Positions 33,701 through 46,695 of a stretch of 64,000 bases of DNA are shown piece by piece. The notes under the pieces were generated by a model, which did no database searches, was not told where the DNA came from, and saw nothing but the letters and a program-made list of their open reading frames with translations. Both the position numbers and the translations under genes were made by a program. The number at the start of each line of letters is the position of its first letter. Positions within the stretch are counted from its first letter, which is position 1. This stretch comes from Hydractinia symbiolongicarpus. Lineage: Eukaryota; Cnidaria; Hydrozoa; Anthoathecata; Hydractiniidae. The stretch lies in the NCBI RefSeq assembly GCF_029227915.1, contig NC_079875.1, forward strand, positions 1,488,001 through 1,552,000, written 5' to 3'.

Positions 33701-36700
33701 ATGGGCTTTAGTGGTAAAATAATAATTTAAAAAATCGTTTGCGAAATGAGTTTACTTCCTGGGTACTTTCTTTGTATACTTTTGACTATACGGGCCGAGT
33801 CCGGGATTTGCGGAAAAGTCGCAGGTTTTCATTTATAGGCGATTAAACTTCTTTTATTCAACGTCTCATCAAAAATGAAAACATTTTTGAAAACTACAAG
33901 TCTCATGCGTTTTAGTGGTGAAAAAATAATTTAAAAAATCGTTCGGGAAATGAGTTTACACCCTGGGTACTCTCTTTGTATACTTTTGACTATACGGGCC
34001 GAGTCCGGGAATTACGGGAAATCGCATGTTTTTGTTTGCCGGCGATTAAACTTCTTTTATTCAGCGTCTCATCAAAAATGAAAACATTTTTGAAAACTAC
34101 AAGTCTCATGCGTTTTAGTGGTGAAAAAATAATTTAAAAAATCGTTCGGGAAATGAGTTTACACCCTGGGTACTCTCTTTGTATACTTTTGACTATACGG
34201 GCCGAGTCCGGGATTTACGGGAAATCGCAGGTTTTCGTTTGCCGGCGATTAAACTTCTTTTATTCAGCGACTCATCAAAAATGAAAACATTTTTGAAAAC
34301 TACAAGTCTCATGCGTTTCAGCGGTGAAAAAATAATTTAAAAATTCGTTAGGGAAATGAGTTTACTCACTGGGTACTTTCCTTGTATACTTTTGACTATA
34401 CGGGCCGAGACCGGGATTTACGGGAAATTGCGGGTTTTCGTTTGCCGGCGATTAAACTTCTTTTATTCAGCGTCTCATCAAAAATGAAAACATTTTTGAA
34501 AACTACAAGTCTCATGCGTTTTAGTGGTGAAAAAATAAATTAAAAAATCGTTCTGGAAATGAGTTTACTCACAGGGTACTTCCTTTGTATACATTCGACT
34601 ATACGGGCCAAGCCCGGGATTTACGGGAAATCGCGGGTTTTCGTTTGCCGGCGATTAAACTTCTTTTATTCAGCGTATCATTAAAAATGAAACCATTTTT
34701 AAAAACTACAAGTCTCATGGGCTTTAGTGGTAAAATAATAATTTAAAAAATCGTTTGGGAAATGAGTTTACTTCCTGGGTACTTTCTTTGTATACTTTTG
34801 ACTATACGGGCCGAGTCCGGGATTTGCGGGAAGTCGCAGGTTTTCATTTATAGGCGATTAAACTTCTTTTATTCAGCGTCTCATCAAAAATGAAAACATT
34901 TTTGAAAACTACAAGTCTCATGCGTTTTAGTGGTGAAAAAATAATTTAAAAAATCGTTCGGGAAATGAGTTTACACCCTGGGTACTCTCTTTGTATACTT
35001 TTGACTATACGGGCCGAGTCCGGGAATTACGGGAAATCGCATGTTTTTGTTTGCCGGCGATTAAACTTCTTTTATTCAGCGTCTCATCAAAAATGAAAAC
35101 ATTTTTGAAAACTACAAGTCTCATGCGTTTTAGTGGTGAAAAAATAATTTAAAAAATCGTTCGGGAAATGAGTTTACACCCTGGGTACTCTCTTTGTATA
35201 CTTTTGACTATACGGGCCGAGTCCGGGATTTACGGGAAATCGCAGGTTTTCGTTTGCCGGCGATTAAACTTCTTTTATTCAGCGTCTCATCAAAAATGTA
35301 CACATTTTTGAAAACTACAAGTCTCATGCGTTTTAGTGGTGAAGAAATAATTTAAAAAACCGTTCGGGAAATGAGTTTACTCACAGGGTACTTTCTTTGT
35401 ATACATTCGACTATACGGGCCAAGCCCGGGATTTACGGGAAATCGCGAGTTTTCGTTTGCCGGCGATTAAACCGCTTTCATTAAGCGTCTCATCAAAAAT
35501 GAAAACATTTCTGAAAACTACAAGTCTCATGCGTTTTAGTGGTGAAAAAATAATTTAAAAATTCGTTCGGGAAATGAGTTTACTCACTGGGTACTTTCCT
35601 TGCATACTTTTGACTATACGGGCCGAGTCCGGGATTTACGGGAAATCGCGGGTTTTCGTTTGCCGGCGATTAAACTTCTTTTATTCAGCGTATCATTAAA
35701 AATGAAACCATTTTTAAAAACTACAAGTCTCATGGGCTTTAGTGGTAAAATAATAATTTAAAAAATCGTTTGGGAAATGAGTTTACTTCCTGGGTACTTT
35801 CTTTGTATACTTTTGACTATACGGGCCGAGTCCGGGATTTGCGGGAAGTCGCAGGTTTTCATTTATAGGCGATTAAACTTCTTTTATTCAACGTCTCATC
35901 AAAAATGAAAACATTTTTGAAAACTACAAGTCTCATGCGTTTTAGTGGTGAAAAAATAATTTAAAAAATCGTTCGGGAAATGAGTTTACACCCTGGGTAC
36001 TCTCTTTGTATACTTTTGACTATACGGGCCGAGTCCGGGAATTACGGGAAATCGCATGTTTTTGTTTGCCGGCGATTAAACTTCTTTTATTCAGCGTCTC
36101 ATCAAAAATGAAAACATTTTTGAAAACTACAAGTCTCATGCGTTTTAGTGGTGAAAAAATAATTTAAAAAATCGTTCGGGAAATGAGTTTACACCCTGGG
36201 TACTCTCTTTGTATACTTTTGACTATACGGGACGAGTCCGGGATTTACGGGAAATCGCAGGTTTTCGTTTGCCGGCGATTAAACTTCTTTTATTCAGCGA
36301 CTCATCAAAAATGAAAACATTTTTGAAAACTACAAGTCTCATGCGTTTCAGCGGTGAAAAAATAATTTAAAAATTCGTTAGGGAAATGAGTTTACTCACT
36401 GGGTACTTTCCTTGTATACTTTTGACTATACGGGCCGAGACCGGGATTTACGGGAAATTGCGGGTTTTCGTTTGCCGGCGATTAAACTTCTTTTATTCAG
36501 CGTCTCATCAAAAATGAAAACATTTTTGAAAACTACAAGTCTCATGCGTTTTAGTGGTGAAAAAATAAATTAAAAAATCGTTCTGGAAATGAGTTTACTC
36601 ACAGGGTACTTCCTTTGTATACATTCGACTATACGGGCCAAGCCCGGGATTTACGGGAAATCGCGGGTTTTCGTTTGCCGGCGATTAAACTTCTTTTATT

Positions 36701-37244
36701 CAGCGTATCATTAAAAATGAAACCATTTTTAAAAACTACAAGTCTCATGGGCTTTAGTGGTAAAATAATAATTTAAAAAATCGTTTGGGAAATGAGTTTA
36801 CTTCCTGGGTACTTTCTTTGTATACTTTTGACTATACGGGCCGAGTCCGGGATTTGCGGGAAGTCGCAGGTTTTCATTTATAGGCGATTAAACTTCTTTT
36901 ATTCAGCGTCTCATCAAAAATGAAAACATTTTTGAAAACTACAAGTCTCATGCGTTTTAGTGGTGAAAAAATAATTTAAAAAATCGTTCGGGAAATGAGT
37001 TTACACCCTGGGTACTCTCTTTGTATACTTTTGACTATACGGGCCGAGTCCGGGAATTACGGGAAATCGCATGTTTTTGTTTGCCGGCGATTAAACTTCT
37101 TTTATTCAGCGTCTCATCAAAAATGAAAACATTTTTAAAAACTACAAGTCTCATGCGTTTTAGTGGTGAAAAAATAATTTAAAAAATCGTTCGGGAAATG
37201 AGTTTACACCCTGGGTACTCTCTTTGTATACTTTTGACTATACG
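33184..37244 (+). repeat. 10-monomer HOR, tandem pair of about 2030 bp
   Basis: Units of about 33184-35214 and 35215-37244 match marker for marker: TGTACAC (33266 and 35297), TCGCGAGTTTTCG, CTTGCATAC, GCGTATCATT (33657 and 35688), GGTTTTCATTTATAGGCG, GGGAATTACGGG with CATGTTTTTG, CAGCGACTCATC with TTTCAGCGGTG, CGAGACCGGG with AAATTGCGGG, CTTCCTTTGTATACATTCG, then GCGTATCATT again (34673 and 36703). Offsets are 2030-2031 bp. The one-base difference is GCGGAAAAGTCGC versus GCGGGAAGTCGC (about 33810). Confidence 0.88.
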
Positions 37245-37690
37245 GGCCGAGTCCGGGATTTACGGGAAATCGCAGGTTTTCGTTTGCCGGCGATTAAACT
37301 TCTTTTATTCAGCGACTCATCAAAAATGAAAACATTTTTGAAAACTACAAGTCTCATGCGTTTCAGCGGTGAAAAAATAATTTAAAAATTCGTTAGGGAA
37401 ATGAGTTTACTCACTGGGTACTTTCCTTGTATACTTTTGACTATACGGGCCGAGACCGGGATTTACGGGAAATTGCGGGTTTTCGTTTGCCGGCGATTAA
37501 ACTTCTTTTATTCAGCGTCTCATCAAAAATGAAAACATTTTTGAAAACTACAAGTCTCATGCGTTTTAGTGGTGAAAAAATAAATTAAAAAATCGTTCTG
37601 GAAATGAGTTTACTCACAGGGTACTTCCTTTGTATACATTCGACTATACGGGCCAAGCCCGGGATTTACGGGAAATCGCGGGTTTTCGTT
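35688..37690 (+). repeat. Nested 5-monomer HOR, 1015 bp copies
   Basis: GCGTATCATT occurs at 33657, 34673, 35688 and 36703, a steady 1015-1016 bp step. The units at 33657, 35688 and 36703 are the same 5-mer (TATAGGCG, CATGTTTTTG, CTCTCTTTG, CAGCGACTC, CTTCCTTTG). The unit at 34673 starts the same way but ends with the TGTACAC and CTTGCATAC monomers instead. The 10-mer is thus two related 5-mers, and the last unit repeats only the first type. Confidence 0.85.
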
Positions 37691-40600
37691 TGCCGGCGAT
37701 TAAACCTCTTTCATTAAGCGTCTCATCAAAAATGAAAACATTTTTGAAAACTACAAGTCTCATGCGTTTTAGTGGTAAAAAAAAAATTGAAAAAATCGTT
37801 CGGGAAATGAGTTTACTCCCTGGGTACTTTCTTTGTATACATTCGACTATACGGGCCAAGCCGGGATTTACGGGAAATCGCGGGATTTCGTTTGCCGGCG
37901 AATAAACCTCTTTTATTAAGCGTCTCATCAAAAATGAAAACATTTTTAAAAACTACAAGTCTCATGCGTTTTAGTGGTGAAAAAATAATTTAAAAAATCG
38001 TTCGGGAAATGAGTTTACACCCTGGGTACTTTCTTTGTATACTTTTGACTATGCAGGCCGAGTCCGGGGTTTACGGGAAATGGCGGGTTTTCGTTTGCCG
38101 CCGATTAAACTTCTTTTATTTAGCGTCTCATCATAAATGAAAACATTTTTGAAAACTACAAGTCTCATGCGTTTTAGTGGTGAAAAGATAATTTAAAAAA
38201 TCGTTTTGGAAATGAGTTTACTCACAGGGTACTTTCTTTGTATACATTCGACTATACGGGCCAAGCCCGGGATTTACGGGAAATCGCGGGTTTTCGTTTG
38301 CCGGCAATTACACCGCTTTCATTAAGCGTCTCATCAAAAATGAAAACATTTCTAAAAACTACAAGTCTCATGCGTTTTAGTGGTGAAAAAATAATTTAAA
38401 AATTCGTTCGGGAAATGAGTTTACTCACTGGGTACTTTCCTTGCATACTTTTGACTATACGGGCCGAGTCCGGGATTTACGGGAAATCGCAGGTTTTCGT
38501 TTGCCGGCGATTAAACTTCTTTTATTCAGCGTCTCATCAAAAATGAAACCATTTTTAAAAACTACAAGTCTCATGGGCTTTAGTGGTAAAATAATAATTT
38601 AAAAAATCGTTCGGGAAATGAGTTTACACCCTGGGTACTCTCTTTGTATACTTTTGACTATACGGGCCGAGTCCGGGAATTACGGGAAATCGCAGGTTTT
38701 TGTTTGCCGGCGATTAAACTTCTTTTATTCAGCGTCTCATCAAAAATGAAAACATTTTGAAAACTACAAGTCTCATGCGTTTTAGTGGTGAAAAAATAAT
38801 TTAAAAAATCGTTCGGGAAATGAGTTTACACCCTGGGTACTCTCTTCGTATACTTTTGACTATACGGGCCGAGTCCGGGATTTACGGGAAATCGCAGGTT
38901 TCGTTTGCCGGCGATTAAACTTCTTTTATTCAGCGTCTCATCAAAAATGAAAACATTTTTGAAAACTACAAGTCTCATGCGTTTTAGTGGTGAAAAAATA
39001 ATTTAAAAAATCGTTCGGGAAATGAGTTTACACCCTGGGTACTTTCTTTGTATACTTTTGACTATACGGGCCGAGTCCAAGATTTACGGGAAATCGCAGG
39101 TTTTCGTTTGCCGGCGATTAAACTTCTTTTATTCAGCGTCTCATCAAAAATGAAAACATTTTTGAAAACTACAAGTCTCATAGGTTTTAGTGGTGAAAAA
39201 ATAATTTAAAAATTCGTTCTGGAAATGAGTTAACTCACTGGGTACTTTCCTTGTATACTTTTAACTATACGGGCCGAGTCCGGGATTTACGGGAAATCGC
39301 GGGTTTTCGTTTGCCGGCTATTAAACTTCTTTTATTCAGCGTCTCATCAAAAATGAAAACATTTTTAAAAACTACAAGTCTGATGGGCTTTAGTGGTGAA
39401 AAAATAAATTAAAAAATCGTTCTGGAAATGAGTTTACTTACAGGGTACTTTCTTTGTATACTTTTGACTATACGGGCCGAGTCCGGGATTTACGGGAAGT
39501 CGCGGGTTTTCGTTTGCCGGCGATTAAACTTCTTTTATTCAGCGTCCCATCAAAAATGAAAATATTTTTAAATACTACAAGTCTCATGGGCTTCAGTGGT
39601 GAAATAATAATTTAAAAAATCGTTCGGGAAATGAGTTTACGCCCTGGGTACTTTCTTTGTATACTTTTGACTATGCAGGCCGAGTCCGGGGTTTACGGGA
39701 AATGGCGGGTTTTCGTTTGCCGCCGATTAAACTTCTTTTATTTAGCGTCTCATCATAAATGAAAACATTTTTGAAAACTACAAGTCTCATGCGTTTTAGT
39801 GGTGAAAAGATAATTTAAAAAATCGTTTTGGAAATGAGTTTACTCACAGGGTACTTTCTTTGTATACATTCGACTATACGGGCCAAGCACGGGATTTACG
39901 GGAAATCGCGGGTTTTCGTTTGCCGGCAATTACACCGCTTTCATTAAGCGTCTCATCAAAAATGAAAACATTTCTAAAAACTACAAGTCTCATGCGTTTT
40001 AGTGGTGAAAAAATAATTTAAAAATTCGTTCGGGAAATGAGTTTACTCACTGGGTACTTTCCTTGCATACTTTTGACTAAACGGGCCGAGTCCGGGATTT
40101 ACGGGAAATCGCGGGTTTTCGTTTGCCGGCGATTAAACTTCTTTTATTCAGCGTCTCATCAAAAATGAAACCATTTTTAAAAACTACAAGTCTCATGGGC
40201 TTTAGTGGTAAAATAATAATTTAAAAAATCGTTCGAGAAATGAGTTTACACCCTGGGTACTCTCTTTGTATACTTTTGACTATACGGGCCGAGTCCGGGA
40301 TTTACGGGAAATCGCAGGTTTCGTTTGCCGGCGATTAAACTTCTTTTATTCAGCGTCTCATCAAAAATGAAAAGATTTTTGAAAACTACAAGTCGCATGC
40401 GTTTCAGTGGTGAAAAAATAATTTAAAAATTCGTTAGGGAAATGAGTTTACTCACTGGGTACTTTCCTTGTATACTTTTGACTATACGGGCCGAGACCGG
40501 GATTTACGGGAAATTGCGGGTTTTCGTTTGCCGGCGATTAAACTTCTTTTATTCAGCGTCTCATCAAAAATGAAAACATTTTTAAAAACTACAAGTCTCA

Positions 40601-40889
40601 TGGGCTTTAGTGGTAAAATAATAATTTAAAAAATCGTTCGGGAAATGAGTTTACACCCTGGGTACTCTCTTTGTATACTTTTGACTATACGGGCCGAGTC
40701 CGGGAATTACGGGAAATCGCAGGTTTTTGTTTGCCGGCGATTAAACTTCTTTTATTCAGCGTCTCATCAAAAATGAAAACATTTTGAAAACTACAAGTCT
40801 CATGCGTTTTAGTGGTGAAAAAATAATTTAAAAAATCGTTCGGGAAATGAGTTTACACCCTGGGTACTCTCTTCGTATACTTTTGACTA
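37691..40889 (+). repeat. Mixed monomers with a partial 8-monomer offset
   Basis: A 3-monomer stretch (about 38040-38640) recurs at about 39662-40262, with ATGCAGGCC at 38051 and 39673 (1622 bp), TTATTTAGCG, CATCATAAATG, GGCAATTACACCGC and CTTGCATAC in both. A further two-monomer piece with GGGAATTACGGG, a two-base loss (ACATTTTGAAAAC, about 38753) and CTCTCTTCGTATAC recurs near 40781, 2028 bp later. Neighbouring pieces were therefore copied with different offsets. Confidence 0.75.
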
Positions 40890-43800
40890 TACGGGCCGAG
40901 TCCGGGATTTACGGGAAATCGCAGGTTTCGTTTGCCGGCGATTAAACTTCTTTTATTCAGCGTCTCATCAAAAATGAAAAGATTTTTGAAAACTACAAGT
41001 CGCATGCGTTTCAGTGGTGAAAAAATAATTTAAAAATTCGTTAGGGAAATGAGTTTACTCACTGGGTACTTTCCTTGTATACTTTTGACTATACGGGCCG
41101 AGACCGGGATTTACGGGAAATTGCGGGTTTTCGTTTGCCGGCGATTAAACTTCTTTTATTCAGCGTCTCATCAAAAATGAAAACATTTTTAAAAACTACA
41201 AGTCTCATGGGCTTTAGTGGTGAAATAATAATTTAAAAAATCTTTTGAGAAATGAGTTTACTCCCTGGGTACTTTCTTTGTATACTTTTGACTATACGTG
41301 CCGAGTACGGGATTTACGGGAAATCGCAGGTTTTCGTTTGCCGGCGATTAAACTTCTTTTATGCAGCGTCTCATCAAAAATGAAAACATTTTTGAAAACT
41401 ACAAGTCTCATGCATTTTAGTGGGGAAAAAATAAATTAAAAAATCGTTCTGGAAATGAGTTTACTCACAGGGTACTTTCTTTGTATACATTCGACTATAC
41501 GGGACAAGCCCGGGATTTACGGGAAATCGCGGGTTTTCGTTTGCCGGCGATTAAACCTCTTTCATTAAGCGTCTCATCAAAAATGAAAACATTTTTGAAA
41601 ACTACAAGTCTCATGCGTTTTAGTGGTGAAAAAAAAATTTAAAAAATCGTTCGGGAAATGAGTTTACTCCCTGGGTACTTTCTTTGTATACATTCGACTA
41701 TACGGGCCAAGCCCGGGATTTACGGGAAATCGCGGGATTTCGTTTGTCGGCGATTAAACCTCTTTTATTAAGCGTCTCATCAAAAATGAAAACATTTTTG
41801 AAAACTACAAGTCTCATGCGTTTTAGTGGTGAAAAAATAATTTAAAAAATCGTTCTGGAAATGAGTTTACACCCTGGGTACTTTCTTTGTATACTTTTGA
41901 CTATACGGGCCGAGTCCAAGATTTACGGGAAATCGCAGGTTTTCGTTTGCCGGCGATTAAACTTCTTTTATTCAGCGTCTCATCAAAAATGAAAACATTT
42001 TTGAAAACTACAAGTCTCATAGGTTTTAGTGGTGAAAAAATAATTTAAAAATTCGTTCTGCAAATGAGTTTACTCACTGGGTACTTTCCTTGTATACTTT
42101 TAACTATACGGGCCGAGTCCGGGATTTACGGGAAATCGCGGGTTTTCGTTTGCCGGCGATTAAACTTCTTTTACTCAGCGTCTCATCAAAAATGAAAACA
42201 TTTTTGAAAACTACAAGTCTCATGCATTTTAGTGGTGAAAAAATAAATTAAAAAATCGTTCTGGAAATGAGTTTACTCACAGGGTACTTTCTTTGTATAC
42301 ATTCGACTATACGGGACAAGCCCGGGATTTACGGGAAATCGCGGGTTTTCGTTTGCCGGCGATTAAACCTCTTTCATTAAGCGTCTCATCAAAAATGAAA
42401 ACATTTTTGAAAACTACAAGTCTCATGCGTTTTAGTGGTGAAAAAAAAATTTAAAAAATCGTTCGGGAAATGAGTTTACTCCCTGGGTACTTTCTTTGTA
42501 TACATTCGACTATACGGGCCAAGCCCGGGATTTACGGGAAATCGCGGGATTTCGTTTGTCGGCGATTAAACCCCTTTTATTAAGCGTCTCATCAAAAATG
42601 AAAAGATTTTTGAAAACTACAAGTCGCATGCGTTTCAGTGGTGAAAAAATAATTTAAAAATTCGTTAGGGAAATGAGTTTACTCACTGGGTACTTTCCTT
42701 GTATACTTTTGACTATACGGGCCGAGTCCGGGATTTACGGGAAATCGCAGGTTTCGTTTGCCGGCGATTAAACTTCTTTTATTCAGCGTCTCATCAAAAA
42801 TGAAAAGATTTTTGAAAACTACAAGTCGCATGCGTTTCAGTGGTGAAAAAATAATTTAAAAATTCGTTAGGGAAATGAGTTTACTCACTGGGTACTTTCC
42901 TTGTATACTTTTGACTATACGGGCCGAGACCGGGATTTACGGGAAATTGCGGGTTTTCGTTTGCCGGCGATTAAACTTCTTTTATTCAGCGTCTCATCAA
43001 AAATGAAAACATTTTTAAAAACTACAAGTCTCATGGGCTTTAGTGGTGAAATAATAATTTAAAAAATCTTTTGAGAAATGAGTTTACTCCCTGGGTACTT
43101 TCTTTGTATACTTTTGACTATACGTGCCGAGTACGGGATTTACGGGAAATCGCAGGTTTTCGTTTGCCGGCGATTAAACTTCTTTTATGCAGCGTCTCAT
43201 CAAAAATGAAAACATTTTTGAAAACTACAAGTCTCATGCATTTTAGTGGGGAAAAAATAAATTAAAAAATCGTTCTGGAAATGAGTTTACTCACAGGGTA
43301 CTTTCTTTGTATACATTCGACTATACGGGACAAGCCCGGGATTTACGGGAAATCGCGGGTTTTCGTTTGCCGGCGATTAAACCTCTTTCATTAAGCGTCT
43401 CATCAAAAATGAAAACATTTTTGAAAACTACAAGTCTCATGCGTTTTAGTGGTGAAAAAAAAATTTAAAAAATCGTTCGGGAAATGAGTTTACTCCCTGG
43501 GTACTTTCTTTGTATACATTCGACTATACGGGCCAAGCCCGGGATTTACGGGAAATCGCGGGATTTCGTTTGTCGGCGATTAAACCTCTTTTATTAAGCG
43601 TCTCATCAAAAATGAAAACATTTTTGAAAACTACAAGTCTCATGCGTTTTAGTGGTGAAAAAATAATTTAAAAAATCGTTCTGGAAATGAGTTTACACCC
43701 TGGGTACTTTCTTTGTATACTTTTGACTATACGGGCCGAGTCCAAGATTTACGGGAAATCGCAGGTTTTCGTTTGCCGGCGATTAAACTTCTTTTATTCA

Positions 43801-44420
43801 GCGTCTCATCAAAAATGAAAACATTTTTGAAAACTACAAGTCTCATAGGTTTTAGTGGTGAAAAAATAATTTAAAAATTCGTTCTGCAAATGAGTTTACT
43901 CACTGGGTACTTTCCTTGTATACTTTTAACTATACGGGCCGAGTCCGGGATTTACGGGAAATCGCGGGTTTTCGTTTGCCGGCGATTAAACTTCTTTTAC
44001 TCAGCGTCTCATCAAAAATGAAAACATTTTTGAAAACTACAAGTCTCATGCATTTTAGTGGTGAAAAAATAAATTAAAAAATCGTTCTGGAAATGAGTTT
44101 ACTCACAGGGTACTTTCTTTGTATACATTCGACTATACGGGACAAGCCCGGGATTTACGGGAAATCGCGGGTTTTCGTTTGCCGGCGATTAAACCTCTTT
44201 CATTAAGCGTCTCATCAAAAATGAAAACATTTTTGAAAACTACAAGTCTCATGCGTTTTAGTGGTGAAAAAAAAATTTAAAAAATCGTTCGGGAAATGAG
44301 TTTACTCCCTGGGTACTTTCTTTGTATACATTCGACTATACGGGCCAAGCCCGGGATTTACGGGAAATCGCGGGATTTCGTTTGTCGGCGATTAAACCCC
44401 TTTTATTAAGCGTCTCATCA
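40890..44420 (+). repeat. 9-monomer HOR, tandem pair of 1826 bp
   Basis: Units of about 40890-42715 and 42716-44420 repeat GCAGGTTTCG with a one-base loss (40921 and 42747), GTCGCATGCG, CGAGACCGGG (41101 and 42927), AATCTTTTGAGAAATG (1826 bp apart), ATACGTGCCGAGTACGGG, TATGCAGCG with GCATTTTAGTGGGG, GGGACAAGCCC, TTTGTCGGCG, GTCCAAGATT (41912 and 43738), CATAGGTTTTAG, CTGCAAATGAG and TTTTACTCAGCG. The second copy ends about 120 bp short, at AAACCCCTTTTATTAAGCG. Confidence 0.9.
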
Positions 44421-46695
44421 AAAATGAAAACATTTTTGAAAACTACAAGTCTCATGCGTTTTAGTGGTGAAAAAATAATTTAAAAAATCGTTCGGGAAAT
44501 GAGTTTACACCCTGGGTACTTTCTTTGTATACTTTTGACTATACGGGCCGAGTCCAAGATTTACGGGAAATCGCAGGTTTTCGTTTGCCGGCGATTAAAC
44601 TTCTTTTATTCAGCGTCTCATCAAAAATGAAAACATTTTTGAAAACTACAAGTCTCATAGGTTTTAGTGGTGAAAAAATAATTTAAAAATTCGTTCTGGA
44701 AATGAGTTTACTCACTGGGTACTTTCCTTGTATACTTTTAACTATACGGGCCAAGTCCGGGATTTACGGGAAATCGCGGGTTTTCGTTTGCCGGCGATTA
44801 AACTTCTTTTATTCAGCGTCTCATCAAAAATGAAAACATTTTTAAAAACTACAAGTCTGATGGGCTTTAGTGGTGAAAAAATAAATTAAAAAATCGTTCT
44901 GGAAATGAGTTTACTTACAGGCTACTTTCTTTGTATACATTTGACTATACGGGCCAAGCCCCGGATTTACGGGAAATCTCGGGTTTTCGTTTGCCGGTGA
45001 TTAAACCTCTTTCAGTAAGCGTCTCATCAAAAATGATAACATTTTTGAAAACTACAAGTCTCATGCGTTTTAGTGGTGAAAAAATAAATTAAAAAATCGT
45101 TCTGGAAATGAGTTTACTCACAGGGTACTTTCTTTGTATACATTTGACTATACGGGCCAAGCCCGGGATTTACGGGAAATCGCGGGTTTTCGTTTGCCGG
45201 CGATTAAACCTCTTTCATTAAGCGTCTCATCAGAAATGAAAACTATTTTGAAAACTGCAAGTCTCGTGCGTTTAAGTGGTGAAAAGATAATTGAAAAAAT
45301 CGTTTCGGAAATGAGTTTACTCACAGGGTACTTTCTTTGTATACATTCGACTATACGGGCCAAGCCTGGGATTTACGGGAAATCTCGGGTTTTCGTTTGC
45401 CGGCAATTAAACCTCTTTCATTAAGCGTCTCATCAAAAATGAAAACATTTTTGAAAACTACAAGTCTCATGTGTTTTAGCGGTGAAAAAATAAATTAAAA
45501 AATCGTTCTGGAAATGAGTTTACTCACAGGGTACTTTCTTTGTATACATTCGACTATACGGGCCAAGCCCGGGATTTACGGGAAATCGCGGGTTTTCGTT
45601 TGCCGGCGATTAAACCTCTTTCATTAAGCGTCTCATCAAAAATGAAAACATTTTTGAAAACTACAAGTCTCATGCGTTTTAGTGGTGAAAAAAAAATTTA
45701 AAAAATCGTTTGGGAAATGAGTTTACTCCCTGGGTACTTTCTTTGTATACATTCGACTATACGGGCCAAGCCCGGGATTTACGGGAAATCGCGGGATTTC
45801 GTTTGCCGGTGATTAAACCTCTTTTATTAAGCGTCTCATCAAAAATGAAAACATTTTTGAAAACTGCAAGTCTCATGCGTTTTAGTGGTGAAAAGATAAT
45901 TGAAAAAATCGTTTCGGAAATTAGTTTACTCACAGGGTACTTTCTTTGTATACATTCAACTATACGGGCCAAGCCCGGGATTTACGGGAAATCGCGGGTT
46001 TTCGTTTGCCGGCGATTAAACTTCTTTTATTCAGCGTCTCATCAAAAATGAAAACATTTTTAAAAACTACAAGTCTGATGGGCTTTAGTGGTGAAAAAAT
46101 AAATTAAAAAATCGTTCTGGAAATGAGTTTACTTACAGGCTACTTTCTTTGTATACATTCGACTATACGGGCCAAGCCCGGGATTTACGGGAAATCGCGG
46201 GATTTCGTTTGTCGGCGATTAAACCTCTTTTATTAAGCGTCTCATCAAAAATGAAAACATTTTTGAAAACTACAAGTCTCATGCGTTTTAGTGGTGAAAA
46301 AATAATTTAAAAAATCGTTCGGGAAATGAGTTTACACCCTGGGTACTTTCTTTGTATACTTTTGACTATACGGGCCGAGTCCAAGATTTACGGGAAATCG
46401 CAGGTTTTCGTTTGCCGGCGATTAAACTTCTTTTATTCAGCGTCTCATCAAAAATGAAAACATTTTTGAAAACTACAAGTCTCATAGGTTTTAGTGGTGA
46501 AAAAATAATTTAAAAATTCGTTCTGCAAATGAGTTTACTCACTGGGTACTTTCCTTGTATACTTTTAACTATACGGGCCGAGTCCGGGATTTACGGGAAA
46601 TCGCGGGTTTTCGTTTGCCGGCGATTAAACTTCTTTTACTCAGCGTCTCATCAAAAATGAAAACATTTTTGAAAACTACAACTCTCATGCATTTT
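44260..46695 (+). repeat. 12-monomer HOR copy 1 (2436 bp)
   Basis: Marker chain: AAAAAAAAATTT, AAACCCCTTTTATTAAG (44394), GTCCAAGATT, CATAGGTTTTAG, GGGCCAAGTCC, GTCTGATGGGC with TTACTTACAGGCTAC, CATCAGAAATG with CGTGCGTTTAAGTGG, CGGCAATTAAACC, TGTGTTTTAGCGG, CGTTTGGGAAATG, GCCGGTGATTAAACC, GGAAATTAGTTTAC, GTCTGATGGGC again, TTTGTCGGCG, GTCCAAGATT and CATAGGTT. The whole chain recurs exactly 2436 bp later. Single-base differences include CATCAAAAATGATAAC and GAAAACTATTTTG near 45.03 and 45.24 kb. Confidence 0.9.

Noticed and set aside
37644-37943. Reverse-strand open frames of 65-99 codons
   Set aside because: They lie exactly opposite forward frames in B or hybrid monomers, again mostly from TTG starts, as expected from a repeat with few stops in that phase on either strand.
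45710-46051. Longest open frame (113 codons, again at 48146-48487)
   Set aside because: It spans more than one monomer only because AATTGAAAAAATCG replaces the usual stop. It starts at TTG, and the second occurrence is just the 12-mer HOR copy 2436 bp later.
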